Source: JAWVFN01 sp963696625 (GTDB lineage: Bacteria; Actinomycetota; Thermoleophilia; Solirubrobacterales; 70-9). Taken from it: 42,578 bases of DNA. The notes beneath the pieces are model-generated. The model saw only the letters and a program-made list of their open reading frames with translations, ran no database searches and was not told the origin of the DNA. A program made the position numbers and the translations under genes. Positions 11,248-18,785 of the stretch are shown piece by piece. The stretch's first letter is position 1, and each line of letters begins with the position of its first letter. The DNA is taken from the NCBI GenBank assembly GCA_963696625.1, contig CAVOKZ010000051.1, positions 1 through 42,578 of the forward strand, in the 5' to 3' direction.

Positions 11248-11843
11248 TCGCCCGCCAGCTCTTCGACCAGCCGCTCGGTCTCGCGCGCGGCGTCGGCGAC
11301 CAGGGCCTCGACCTCCGCCTCGGGCTCGCTGAACCTGCCGAGGACCCAGGCCGAGACGATCTCGGGGTCGGTCGAGTCGGGGCGGCCGACGCCGACCCGG
11401 ACGCGGCGGAAGTCGGGCGAGCCGAGGCCCTCGCGCATGCTCTTGAGGCCGTTGTGACCCGCGAGCCCACCGCCGAGCCGCGGCTCGATGCGGCCGAAGG
11501 GCAGATCGATCTCGTCGTGGACGACGACGACGCGGTCGAGCGGGACCCTGAGCGACCCGCGGGCCGGCCCCGCGACCGAGCCCGATTCGTTCATGTACTT
11601 CTGGGGAAGAAGGACCGCGACGCGCGGACCGCCGGGGCCGGCGCGGCCCTCGGAGATCAAGCCGCCGAACCTCGACCGCGCCCGCGGCAGGTCCCAGCGC
11701 CGCAGCAGCTCCTCGGCGACGCGGAAGCCGACGTTGTGGCGGGTGCGCGCGTACTCGGACCCCGGGTTCCCGAGCCCGACCACGAGGATGCGGTCGCCGC
11801 CCCCGGCGTCGTCGTCTCGACGGCGCCGGCCAAACAACGCCAC
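11244..11843 (-). CDS. pth: Peptidyl-tRNA hydrolase
   Basis: The 199-residue enzyme releases tRNA from prematurely dropped peptidyl-tRNA. Family motifs are present in order: ILVVGLGNPGSEYARTRHNVGF with the catalytic histidine, LLPQKYMNESG with the conserved Asn, VVVVHDEIDLPFG, and GGGLAGHNGLKSM. The first ~17 residues are a basic, poorly conserved extension (FGRRRRDDDAGGG). The start is GTG, three bases after the rplY stop. rplY followed by pth is the standard actinobacterial order and the two are surely cotranscribed. Confidence 0.95.
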   Translation of the reverse strand: MALFGRRRRDDDAGGGDRILVVGLGNPGSEYARTRHNVGFRVAEELLRRWDLPRARSRFGGLISEGRAGPGGPRVAVLLPQKYMNESGSVAGPARGSLRVPLDRVVVVHDEIDLPFGRIEPRLGGGLAGHNGLKSMREGLGSPDFRRVRVGVGRPDSTDPEIVSAWVLGRFSEPEAEVEALVADAARETERLVEELAGE

Positions 11844-11846
11844 GGC

Positions 11847-12569
11847 CTACTCGCCGGCGTCGGAGGCGGGCTCGCCGCCCTCGGCCGGGGCTTCGCCGTC
11901 GCCCTCGCCTTCTGCGGCCGCGCCCTCTTCGCCCTCTTCGGGCTCGATCGGCTCGCCGTCCTCGCCGACCAGGACCTCTTCCTCGACCGCGGGCTCCTCT
12001 TCGACCCGCGGCGGGCTGAGCGTCGCGATCGTCACCTCTTCCAGCTCCTCGGCGGTGAACCTGACGCCCTCCGGCGCGACGACCGCCGTAAGCGGCAGGG
12101 TGTCGCCGATATCCATCTCGGAGACGTCCGCGATCAGCACCTCGGGAATCTCGGTCGGCAGCGCCTCGACCTCGACTTCGCGGGTCACGTGCTCGAGCAC
12201 GCCGCCCTCCTTGGCGCCGGGCGCGTCGGTGGTGCCCTCGAGCTCGACCGGCACCATCGCGGTGATCGCCGTGTCGAGGCGGACCTCGTGGAAGTCGATG
12301 TGAATCAGCTGGTCGCGAACCGGGTGGACCTGCTGCTCCTTGACCACGACCGGGACCGCCTTCTGCCCTTCGATCTCGAGATCGAACAGCGCCTGGCCCT
12401 CGGAGATCAGGTTGCGGACGTCGCGCTCGGAGACCTGGAACGGGCGCGCATCGCCGCCGTCGCCGTAGACGACGCCGGGAACCATCCCTTCGCTGCGCAG
12501 GCGGCGGCTCTCGCGCGAGCCGAAGCTCTCGCGAGAGGCGACCTTGAGGGTTGCTCGATCCGCTGCCAT
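11847..12569 (-). CDS. rplY: 50S ribosomal protein bL25, CTC (general stress) form
   Basis: The 240-residue protein has the L25 5S rRNA-binding domain (about residues 5-92; KVASRESFGSRESRRLRSEG and VPGVVYG) followed by the TL5/CTC beta domain (about 95-185; DTAITAMVPVELEGTTDAPG) and an acidic Glu/Gly/Ala tail (about 190-240). The reverse reading frame runs on far upstream through the neighbouring UbiB gene, but the real start is the ATG at 12567-12569 (MAADRATLKV), where homology begins. It is divergent from the UbiB-like gene with only ~33 bases between them, so both promoters must be compressed in that gap. A promoter further upstream inside the UbiB gene is also possible. Confidence 0.93.
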   Translation of the reverse strand: MAADRATLKVASRESFGSRESRRLRSEGMVPGVVYGDGGDARPFQVSERDVRNLISEGQALFDLEIEGQKAVPVVVKEQQVHPVRDQLIHIDFHEVRLDTAITAMVPVELEGTTDAPGAKEGGVLEHVTREVEVEALPTEIPEVLIADVSEMDIGDTLPLTAVVAPEGVRFTAEELEEVTIATLSPPRVEEEPAVEEEVLVGEDGEPIEPEEGEEGAAAEGEGDGEAPAEGGEPASDAGE

Positions 12570-12602
12570 GGGCGCGTAAGGATAGGCAAGTAACCTCGGT
12601 TG

Positions 12603-14081
12603 GTGGTCGACGACCCCAAATACGCGAAGGACTGGGACGACGAGGAGGACGACGAGCAGCAAGAGCCTGCGGGCGAGGAGACCCTGCCCAAGTCCCGCGC
12701 CGGCCGTTCGGCCAAGCTCGGCGCCGCGATAGGCGCGCAGGCAGCCCGCACCGCGGGCACGGCCGCGGCCAACGTCGGCCGCTCCGAGGAGGACGCGAAG
12801 GAGCGGCTCGCGAACCGCCATCTCGAGACGGCGGTGAAGATGGCCTCGACCCTGGGCCAGATGAAGGGCGCGGCGATGAAGATCGGCCAGCTCGCCTCGT
12901 TCGTCGACGTCGACTTCCTGCCGCCCGAGTACCGCGAGATCTACCAGGAGCAGCTCGCCAAGCTGCGGACCTCCGCCCCGCCGATGCCGTGGAGCCAGGT
13001 CAAGCAGATCCTCTCCGAGGAGTACGAGGGCCGCAAGCTCAAGGATCTGTTCGCGCAGTTCGAGCGCGAGGCGTTCGCCGCCGCCTCGATCGGCCAGGTC
13101 CACCGCGCCCGCCTCCACGACGGCCGGGCGGTCGCTGTCAAGGTCCAGTACCCCGGCATCGCCGAGGCGCTCGAGGCCGACCTCCGCAACGCCGGGATGC
13201 TCGTCCGCCTCGGCAAGGCGCTGGCGCCGGGCCTCGACGCGAAGGCGATCGCCGGCGAGCTGCGCGAGCGAGTCCTCGAGGAGCTCGACTACGAGTACGA
13301 GGCCCAGAACCAGCGCGCCTTCGCCCGCGCCTACGCCGGGCACCCGTTCATCTACGTGCCCGAGGTCCACACCAAGCTCTCGCGCCAGCGGGTGCTGGTC
13401 ACCGAGCTCGTCAACGGCATCGGCTTCGAAGAGGTCACGGAGCTGCCGAAGAAGGAGCGCAACCGCTTCGGCGAGATCGTCTTCCGCTTCTGCTTCGGCT
13501 CGATCTACCACCTCCAGCACTTCAACGCCGACTCTCACCCCGGCAACTACCTGCTGATGGAAGACGGCCGGGTCGCATTCCTCGACTTCGGGATGACCAA
13601 GCGGCTCGAGCACCGCCAGATCGAGCTCGAGCAGAGCACGCTGCGTGCGGCGTTCAACGACGACGCCGAGGAGCTCCGCGACGGGCTGGCCGAGCTCGGC
13701 TTCCTCCGAGACGGCGGCAAGATCGACGTCGAGCGCCTGCTCGAGCACGTGAAGATCGTCGGCGGCTGGTACATCCGCGACGAGAAGATCGAGCCCAGCC
13801 CCCGCTACGTGATGAAGGTGATCGAGGTGACCTCGGACCCGCGCTCGGAGTTCTACGACCTGGTCCGCCAGGAGAGCCTGCCCGCCGACGAGCTGCTGGG
13901 CCGGCGGATGGAGACCGGCCTGCTCGCCGTCCTCGCCCAGGTCGGGGCAAAGCGCAACTGGCACCGGATCATGCGCGAGTGGCTGTTCGCCGACGAGCCC
14001 TCGACCAAGCTCGGCGAGGAGGAGTGGGCGTACTTCTCCGAGCGCGGGACGTCGCAGGTCCCTCTGACCGACAGAGTGTGA
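12603..14081 (+). CDS. ABC1/UbiB-family atypical protein kinase-like protein
   Basis: The protein is about 492 residues and has the ABC1/ADCK fold. An acidic N-terminus is followed by the family-specific KxGQ motif (MKIGQLASF, about residue 94), the Ala-rich nucleotide loop (AAASIGQVHRA), VAVKVQYPGI with the ATP-binding lysine, a catalytic-loop equivalent (NADSHPGNYLL) and a metal-binding DFGMTKRL. Members act as ATPases or kinases linked to quinone or lipid metabolism; no ubiquinone genes are nearby, so the substrate is open. The first codons read TTG GTG; I prefer the GTG at 12603. It converges with the glycerophosphodiesterase gene over a 72-base gap holding a strong hairpin. Confidence 0.88.
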   Translation: MVDDPKYAKDWDDEEDDEQQEPAGEETLPKSRAGRSAKLGAAIGAQAARTAGTAAANVGRSEEDAKERLANRHLETAVKMASTLGQMKGAAMKIGQLASFVDVDFLPPEYREIYQEQLAKLRTSAPPMPWSQVKQILSEEYEGRKLKDLFAQFEREAFAAASIGQVHRARLHDGRAVAVKVQYPGIAEALEADLRNAGMLVRLGKALAPGLDAKAIAGELRERVLEELDYEYEAQNQRAFARAYAGHPFIYVPEVHTKLSRQRVLVTELVNGIGFEEVTELPKKERNRFGEIVFRFCFGSIYHLQHFNADSHPGNYLLMEDGRVAFLDFGMTKRLEHRQIELEQSTLRAAFNDDAEELRDGLAELGFLRDGGKIDVERLLEHVKIVGGWYIRDEKIEPSPRYVMKVIEVTSDPRSEFYDLVRQESLPADELLGRRMETGLLAVLAQVGAKRNWHRIMREWLFADEPSTKLGEEEWAYFSERGTSQVPLTDRV

Positions 14082-14083
14082 GC

Positions 14084-14147
14084 ACGGCCACCCGGCTCGA
14101 GCCCTGGTACGGCACCCCCGCAGGGCGCAGCCCGAGGAGGTGGCCGT
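14084..14147. terminator. Bidirectional terminator-like hairpin between convergent genes
   Basis: Nine-base arms ACGGCCACC (14084-14092) and GGTGGCCGT (14139-14147) pair perfectly around a 46-base interior that itself contains small G/C hairpins. It lies exactly between the stops of the UbiB-like gene (14081) and the glycerophosphodiesterase (14154), where a bidirectional terminator is expected. The interior carries one copy of a 24-base repeat described separately. No U-tract is visible. Confidence 0.5.
14116..14139. repeat. 24-base intergenic repeat, copy A
   Basis: These 24 bases match 24353-24376 at 23 of 24 positions. The core is a short hairpin GGGC-GCA-GCCC followed by GAGGAG. Fifteen bases of the core (CGCAGGGCGCAGCCC) also recur inside the structured element at 20129-20143. 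Both full copies are intergenic. Confidence 0.6.
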
Positions 14148-14153
14148 TGATGG

Positions 14154-14918
14154 TTAGAGCAGGCGGGGATCGTTGGAGACGATCCCGTCGACGCCGATCT
14201 CGGCGAGCTCGGCGATCCGCTCCGATGTGTCGACGGTCCAGGCGTTGAGCTCGAGGTCGAGCGCGTGCGCGGCCTCGACCGCTTCGGCGCTGACGATCGG
14301 GTGGTAGGACCAGATCGCGTCGACGTCGAGCCCGGGCGCGCGCTCGGTGATCAGCTTCGGCAGCCGGCGGCGGAGGAGCGCCAGCCCGGCTCCCAGCGCC
14401 GGGCGCGCCCAGCGGTCGCGGGTCCAGTCGCGGCGCGTCTTGGGGATCGTCCAGCCGAGGCGCAGGTCGGGGTCGATCGAGCGCAGCTTGACCAGGCTCT
14501 CGACCTCCATCGTCGAGACCATCGCCCGCTCGGTCAGGTCGTGGCCGGCGATCACGCCCGCGAGTTCCGACTCACGACCCGAGAGCTTCAGGTCGCAGTC
14601 GATCTCGACCTGGTCGAGCGGCGCGTAGCGGAAGGCGTCGAGCGCCTCGGTCAGGCTCAGCGGCCGGCGGTTGGCCGCGTCGTGGTAGTCGTGGGCGACG
14701 ATCAGCCGGCCTTCGCGTGTGCGGAGCACGTCGAGCTCGACCATCTCGGCTCCGTGCTCGACCGCGGCTTCGAAGCTCTCGATCGTGTTGCCCTCGACGA
14801 TCGCGTCGGCGCCCTTGTGCCCGATGCGGCGGTAGCCGTTCGCGGCCGGGGCGTCCCCGGGGTCGACGGACTCGACAGCGGCGCTTTCGCCCGTTTCTTG
14901 AGTTTCCCTGGCGGCCAT
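14154..14918 (-). CDS. Glycerophosphodiester phosphodiesterase
   Basis: The 254-residue protein has the GDPD TIM-barrel signatures: RIGHKGADAIVEGNTIESF (catalytic His, then the conserved N-T-x-x-S-F), GAEMVELDVLRT (metal-binding E-x-D), LIVAHDY (second catalytic His-Asp) and a C-terminal NAWTVD. It should hydrolyse glycerophosphodiesters from phospholipid turnover to glycerol-3-phosphate and an alcohol. No signal peptide or membrane helix is visible, so it is probably cytoplasmic. The first ~28 residues are a non-conserved acidic extension. It starts with ATG. Confidence 0.9.
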   Translation of the reverse strand: MAARETQETGESAAVESVDPGDAPAANGYRRIGHKGADAIVEGNTIESFEAAVEHGAEMVELDVLRTREGRLIVAHDYHDAANRRPLSLTEALDAFRYAPLDQVEIDCDLKLSGRESELAGVIAGHDLTERAMVSTMEVESLVKLRSIDPDLRLGWTIPKTRRDWTRDRWARPALGAGLALLRRRLPKLITERAPGLDVDAIWSYHPIVSAEAVEAAHALDLELNAWTVDTSERIAELAEIGVDGIVSNDPRLL

Positions 14919-14972
14919 CAGATGACGTAGAGAGGGTACGCGGCTCTGTTAGGTTGCGCGCGCAGGGGTCCC

Positions 14973-15359
14973 TTGACTCGTCGTACCCTCACAGCCGTCG
15001 GTTTTTTCGCCTTTTTGGTGATCCTCTCCGGCTGCGGACTGACCGACGAGGGAAAGGTGCGCAACACCGTCGACGACTACATCCACGCGCGCGAGAGCGG
15101 GGACACCGCTGCGGTCTGCGACATCTACACGTCGGAGTTCCGCGAGCAGCAGAAGCTCGAGCCCGACTGCCCGGCGAAGCTCTCCAAGCAGCTCGCCGCG
15201 GAGCCCAAGAGTGGCGCCATCACCATCGCCGGCGTCAAGGTCTCCAGCGGTGGACAGGCGCGGGTCGACCTCGACGTCGAACAGGGCGGTGGGCCGAGCC
15301 GGGTGACCCTCGGCCTGATCGACAAAGAGGGCACCTGGCGCATCGCCGCGATCAACTAG
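14973..15359 (+). CDS. Small lipoprotein with NTF2-like domain
   Basis: The 128-residue protein has a lipoprotein signal peptide: basic MTRRT, a hydrophobic stretch, then the lipobox LSGC at about residues 18-21, so it should be lipidated and anchored outside the membrane. The mature part (VRNTVDDYIHARESGDTAAV, CDIYTSEFR, then GTWRIAAIN at the end) fits the NTF2-like/DUF4878 fold of small exported actinobacterial proteins with no assigned reaction. Two further cysteines (CDIY and DCPA) could form a disulfide. The start is TTG, preceded by an AGGGG about 5 bases upstream. The stop overlaps the stop of the MMPL remnant on the other strand. Confidence 0.75.
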   Translation: MTRRTLTAVGFFAFLVILSGCGLTDEGKVRNTVDDYIHARESGDTAAVCDIYTSEFREQQKLEPDCPAKLSKQLAAEPKSGAITIAGVKVSSGGQARVDLDVEQGGGPSRVTLGLIDKEGTWRIAAIN

Positions 15360-15445
15360 ATGAAGACCGAGCTGACGCCGAAGGCGAGGAAGACGACGGC
15401 GATCATGATTGCCGCCGCGGTGATCACGCGGCCCGTGCGGCCGGC
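15356..15445 (-). pseudogene. 29-residue remnant of an MMPL/RND-type transporter
   Basis: Between the prs stop and the lipoprotein stop one minus-strand frame reads AGRTGRVITAAAIMIAVVFL followed by AFGVSSVFI and a stop. TGRVITAAA.IM.AVF is a characteristic transmembrane segment of MMPL-family lipid and efflux transporters, which are normally 700-1000 residues. Everything on both sides is missing. I read it as a gene fossil left when the lipoprotein and prs genes came together. The alternative, a free-standing small membrane peptide starting at the internal GTG (23 residues), has no ribosome-binding support. Confidence 0.55.
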
Positions 15446-15446
15446 T

Positions 15447-16478
15447 CTAGAAAAGCTGGTTCTCGCCCGAGAAGATCTCTGAGACCGAGTCGTCCGAGAA
15501 GATGCGGCGGATCGAGTCGGCGAGGGTCTGGGCGGCGGAGAGCACGATGATGTTGTCCGGGGCGCCGGGGCGCAGCGGGATCGTGTCGGTGACGACGATC
15601 CGCTCGAGGCCCGAGCTCTCCTGGGCGAGGCGCTCGTAGGCGGGCCCCGAGAAGACTCCGTGGGTGGCGCAGGCGATCACGCGCGCCGCTCCCTCGTCGA
15701 GCACGGTCTGAGCGGCGGCCGAGAGGGTCCCGGCGGTGTCGATCATGTCGTCGACGAGAACGGCGGTCTTGCCCTTGACGTCGCCGACGACGTAGCCGAT
15801 CTCGGCGACGTTGTGCGCCGGCCGGTCCTTCTCCATGATCGCCCAGTCGCAGCCGACGCGGCGGGCGAAGTTGCGGGCGGTCTTGGCGCGGCCGGCGTCG
15901 GGCGAGACGATCACCGGCTCCTCGTCGAAGGCCTGGTCTGAGATCCACTGGGTCAGCATCGGCGTCGCGGTCATGTGGTCGACGGGTACGTGGAAGAAGC
16001 CCTGGATCTGGCCGGCGTGGAGGTCCATTGTCAGCACCCGGTCGACGCCGACGGCCTCGAGCGTCTTGGCGACGATCCGCGCCGTGATCGGCTCGCGGGG
16101 CGCCGACTTCTTGTCCTGGCGCGCGTAGCCGTACCAGGGCATGACGGCGATGATCCGGTGGGCCGAGGCGCCCTGGGCCGCGTCGACCATCTCGAGCAGC
16201 TCGATCAGCGAGTCGTTGGGGCTCATGTCCGCGTGTTCGTTGCCGGCGGTCGACTGGACGAGGAAGACGTCGGCCCCGCGGATCGAGTCCTCGTAGCGGC
16301 AGTAGACCTCGCCGTTGGCGAAGGTCTTCAGCGTCACGTTGCCGAGGTCCACCTCGAGCTTGCCGGCGATGCGGGCGGCGAGGTCCATCGAGGCGCGGCC
16401 GCCGAACACCATCAGGCGCTTGCGGTAGTCCTGGGTGATCGCAGTTTCTGTCTGCGGGAGTTCCTGGAGCGTGCTCAC
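15447..16478 (-). CDS. prs: Ribose-phosphate pyrophosphokinase
   Basis: The 343-residue enzyme makes PRPP from ribose-5-phosphate and ATP for nucleotide, His and Trp synthesis and, in actinobacteria, for decaprenyl-phosphoribose. Motifs are complete: FANGEVYCRYEDSIRG, YGYARQDKK, the metal-binding DLHAGQIQGFF, and the PRPP-binding VLVDDMIDTAGT. The start is a GTG overlapping the glmU stop (GTGA at 16475-16478), and the N-terminal ~18 residues are variable. glmU-prs coupling is conserved in actinobacteria and in firmicutes. Only an MMPL remnant lies downstream. Confidence 0.96.
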   Translation of the reverse strand: MSTLQELPQTETAITQDYRKRLMVFGGRASMDLAARIAGKLEVDLGNVTLKTFANGEVYCRYEDSIRGADVFLVQSTAGNEHADMSPNDSLIELLEMVDAAQGASAHRIIAVMPWYGYARQDKKSAPREPITARIVAKTLEAVGVDRVLTMDLHAGQIQGFFHVPVDHMTATPMLTQWISDQAFDEEPVIVSPDAGRAKTARNFARRVGCDWAIMEKDRPAHNVAEIGYVVGDVKGKTAVLVDDMIDTAGTLSAAAQTVLDEGAARVIACATHGVFSGPAYERLAQESSGLERIVVTDTIPLRPGAPDNIIVLSAAQTLADSIRRIFSDDSVSEIFSGENQLF

Positions 16479-17873
16479 GAGCTGGTGTCCTCTTCGGTCT
16501 TGTCCTCTTCGCCGTCCTTGCGGCCGGCATAGCCCTCAATGTTCCGCTGCTCCGCCCGAGAGATTCCGAGGGCGCCGTCCGGAACGTCCCCGGTGATCAC
16601 CGAGCCGGCCCCAGTGTAGGCGCCGTCACCGATGCTTACTGGAGCGACCAATGCAGTGTCAACCCCGGTCTTGACGCCGCGCCCGACGACAGTGCGGTGT
16701 TTGCGGGAACCGTCGTAGTTGGCGGTGATCGTGCCGGCGCCGAGGTTGGAGCCGGGCCCGACGTCGGCGTCGCCGATGTAGGAGAGGTGCGGCACCTTGC
16801 TGCCGGCGCCGATCTCGGAGTTCTTGATCTCGACGAAGGAGCCGGCCTTCGACTCGGCGCCGAGCTTCGCCCCGGGCCGCAGGTAGGCGAACGGCCCGAT
16901 CGCGGCGCCGTCGGAGACCTCGCACTGGACGAGGTAGGAGTGGGGCACGGTGACCAGCTCGCCCAGCTCGGAGTCGGTCAGCGTCGTCGCCGGGCCGATC
17001 ACCGAGCCGGCGCCGATCGAGCTGCGGCCGCGGATGAAGCAGCCGGGCTCGATCGTGACGTCGGCGTCGATCTCGACGTCGGCGTCGATCCAGGTCGACG
17101 AGGGGTCGACGATCGTCACGCCCTCGAGCATGTGGGCCTCGAGGATGCGGCGGCGAGCCTCCTCCCCCGCCCGGGCGAGGTCGGCCCGGTTGTTGACGCC
17201 GAGCATCACGCCGTGGTCGGTGGCGCGGTAGGCGGCGACGGGGCCGCGGCCGGCGAGCAGAGGCAGCACGTCGCCGAGGTAGTACTCGCCCTGGGCGTTG
17301 TCGTTTCCGATCCGCTCGAGGGCCTCGGCCAGAGGGGCGGCCTCGAAGGCGTAGGTCCCGGCGTTGACCTCGGTGATCGCGAGCTCGTCGTCGGAGGCGT
17401 CGCCGGGCTGCTTGGCCTCGACGATCTTCTTCACCCTGCCCTTGCGGTCGCGGACGACGCGGCCGTAGGCGCCGGGGTCGTCGAGCCTCGACCGTGGTGA
17501 TCGTCGCCACGGCGCCGGCTTCGCGATGGGTGTCGAGCAGCTCGCCGATCGCCGCGGCGGAGATCAGAGGGTGGTCGCCGGAGAGCACGAGCACGGTGTC
17601 GGCACCGGAGATCACCTCGCGCGCAGCCCGCAGGGCGCCGCCGGTGCCGTCGGCCTCGGGCTGGACGATGGTCTCGGTCTGATCGGGCAGCGCCGAGGAG
17701 ATGTCGCGGTCGGGCGAGACGATCACCGCGACACGGTCGGCGCCGGCCTCGCGCGCGGCGAGAACCGGCCATGCGACGAGCGGCCGGCCGCAGACCGGGT
17801 GCAGAACCTTGGGGACGGAGGAGCGCATCCGCGTTCCCTCGCCCGCGGCCATTACGAAAACCGTGAGGCTCAC
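16475..17873 (-). CDS. glmU: Bifunctional GlmU, interrupted by a +1 frameshift
   Basis: GlmU acetylates glucosamine-1-phosphate and then uridylates it, giving UDP-GlcNAc for peptidoglycan. The uridylyltransferase half starts at GTG 17873 with VFVMAAGEGTRMRSSVPKVL and contains VLVLSGDHPLI. At about 17486 the frame breaks in TTVE; skipping one base gives LDDPGAYGRVVRD and then KGRVKKIVEAKQPGD, which is the normal continuation. The left-handed beta-helix acetyltransferase half is intact (LGAGTITANYDG, HRTVVGRGVKTG, ISRAEQRN) and ends at 16475. With the one-base correction the protein is about 465 residues, normal for the family. Because GlmU is usually essential, a sequencing error is more likely than real inactivation, unless a second copy exists elsewhere. 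Confidence 0.93.
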
Positions 17874-17928
17874 CCTAAAAGCGTAGAGCGGGCGCGCCTG
17901 GTGGCGCGGCCAGCCGATTGCACCGCAG

Positions 17929-18150
17929 TCAGCTCGTCGCGAGGATCGTCGCGACCAACGTCGCGGTCATGCCGATGAGGCCGACGATGAGAGCCACGGT
18001 GAGGCGGTCGAGCCTGCCGCGCACCTCAGCGATCTGTCCTCCGAGATCGGCTCGCAAGTCCCGGATATCCCGATCGACGCGTTCGAATCCGACATCCATC
18101 CGGTCCTTGAGATCGTCGAGGCGCTCTTCTGTCCACGCCGCGCGTTCCAT
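17929..18150 (-). CDS. Small coiled-coil protein with C-terminal membrane anchor, copy 1
   Basis: The 73-residue protein opens with MERAAWTEERLDDLKDRMDV, continues as a charged heptad coiled coil (GFERVDRDIRDLRADLGGQ) and ends in one hydrophobic helix (about residues 50-72, VALIVGLIGMTATLVATIL). Copies at 26356-26586 and 29755-29994 share the opening MER-AWT-(D/E)-(D/E)-RLDD, the same length and the same order of parts. The layout (head, stalk, C-terminal anchor) resembles DUF1640/CCDC90-type proteins, but I cannot assign it to that family. The function is unknown. It stands alone, next to a tRNA gene. Confidence 0.78.
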   Translation of the reverse strand: MERAAWTEERLDDLKDRMDVGFERVDRDIRDLRADLGGQIAEVRGRLDRLTVALIVGLIGMTATLVATILATS

Positions 18151-18210
18151 CTGACTTCAGGTTAATGACGGAGCGGCGACTTTTCGCCCCCTCGCGGCAA
18201 ACTAGAACAA

Positions 18211-18282
18211 CTGGGGAGCCCGGGCTCGAACCGGGATCTCGGGGTCCAAAACCCCGCGACACTGCCATTGGTCTACTCCCCA
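18211..18282 (-). tRNA. tRNA-Gln (anticodon TTG)
   Basis: The reverse strand folds into a complete cloverleaf. It has a 7-bp acceptor stem TGGGGAG/CTCCCCA, a short D arm, a 5-bp anticodon stem CGGGG/CCCCG enclosing TTTTGGA (anticodon TTG, reading CAA), a 4-base variable loop and a T arm CCCGG-TTCGAGC-CCGGG. The discriminator base is G, as usual for tRNA-Gln. CCA is not encoded. Confidence 0.95.
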
Positions 18283-18356
18283 CGGAGCTGCCCAAGGGTA
18301 ATAGCCGCAAAGTCGGCCGAGCGCTCCACCTCGCCGTAGCCGTATAAGCTCCCGCC

Positions 18357-18785
18357 ATGTTCAAGGCAGCCGGCGCAATCGCAATCGTCGCCATCGCCGC
18401 TCTCGGTGCCTCGGCGGATGCGGCCGTCAAGACCAACGGGTCGGTCCTCGTCGTGAAGGTCAAGTGCAAGAAGGAGGCGGCGACGCCGGGATCGCCAACC
18501 CAGCCGCCCGACTCGGTCTACCAGGGCGTCTACGGCGCGGGAAGCTGCTCCGGAAACGTGAAACTGACCGCGGGTGTCGCGGGCGGCAAGAAGCTGAAGG
18601 CCGGCAAGGGGATATTCAGCATCGCCCCGGGGACGACCGCGAACGTGAACGTGAAGCTGACGCGCAAGGCCAGAGCCGCCCTGTTTCAGATCGGCCGGCT
18701 GAGGATGAAGGTCGCCCTCAACTCCTCGGCACCCGCGACGGTGGCGAAGACGCTGACGGTCCGGCCGCTCAAGCCGGCGAAGTAA
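18357..18785 (+). CDS. Small secreted protein of unknown function
   Basis: The 142-residue protein has a Sec signal peptide (about residues 1-22, ending ASADAA) and a mature part rich in Lys/Val/Thr with the alternating pattern of a beta-sandwich (ANVNVKLTRKARAALFQIGR, then MKVALNSSAPATVAKTLTV). Two cysteines (VKCKK and GSCSG) may form a disulfide. Similar Lys-rich, LTxKARAAL-type exported proteins are common in Solirubrobacter-like genomes and have no assigned role. The start is ATG at 18357; a TATAAG lies 10 bases upstream and may be a -10 element, which would give a very short leader. It converges with the PucR-like gene with no gap. Confidence 0.65.
   Translation: MFKAAGAIAIVAIAALGASADAAVKTNGSVLVVKVKCKKEAATPGSPTQPPDSVYQGVYGAGSCSGNVKLTAGVAGGKKLKAGKGIFSIAPGTTANVNVKLTRKARAALFQIGRLRMKVALNSSAPATVAKTLTVRPLKPAK

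Noticed and set aside
12570..13964. Extension of rplY upstream to give a 705-residue protein
   Set aside because: Residues before MAADRATLKV are the antisense of the UbiB-like gene and show no L25 similarity.
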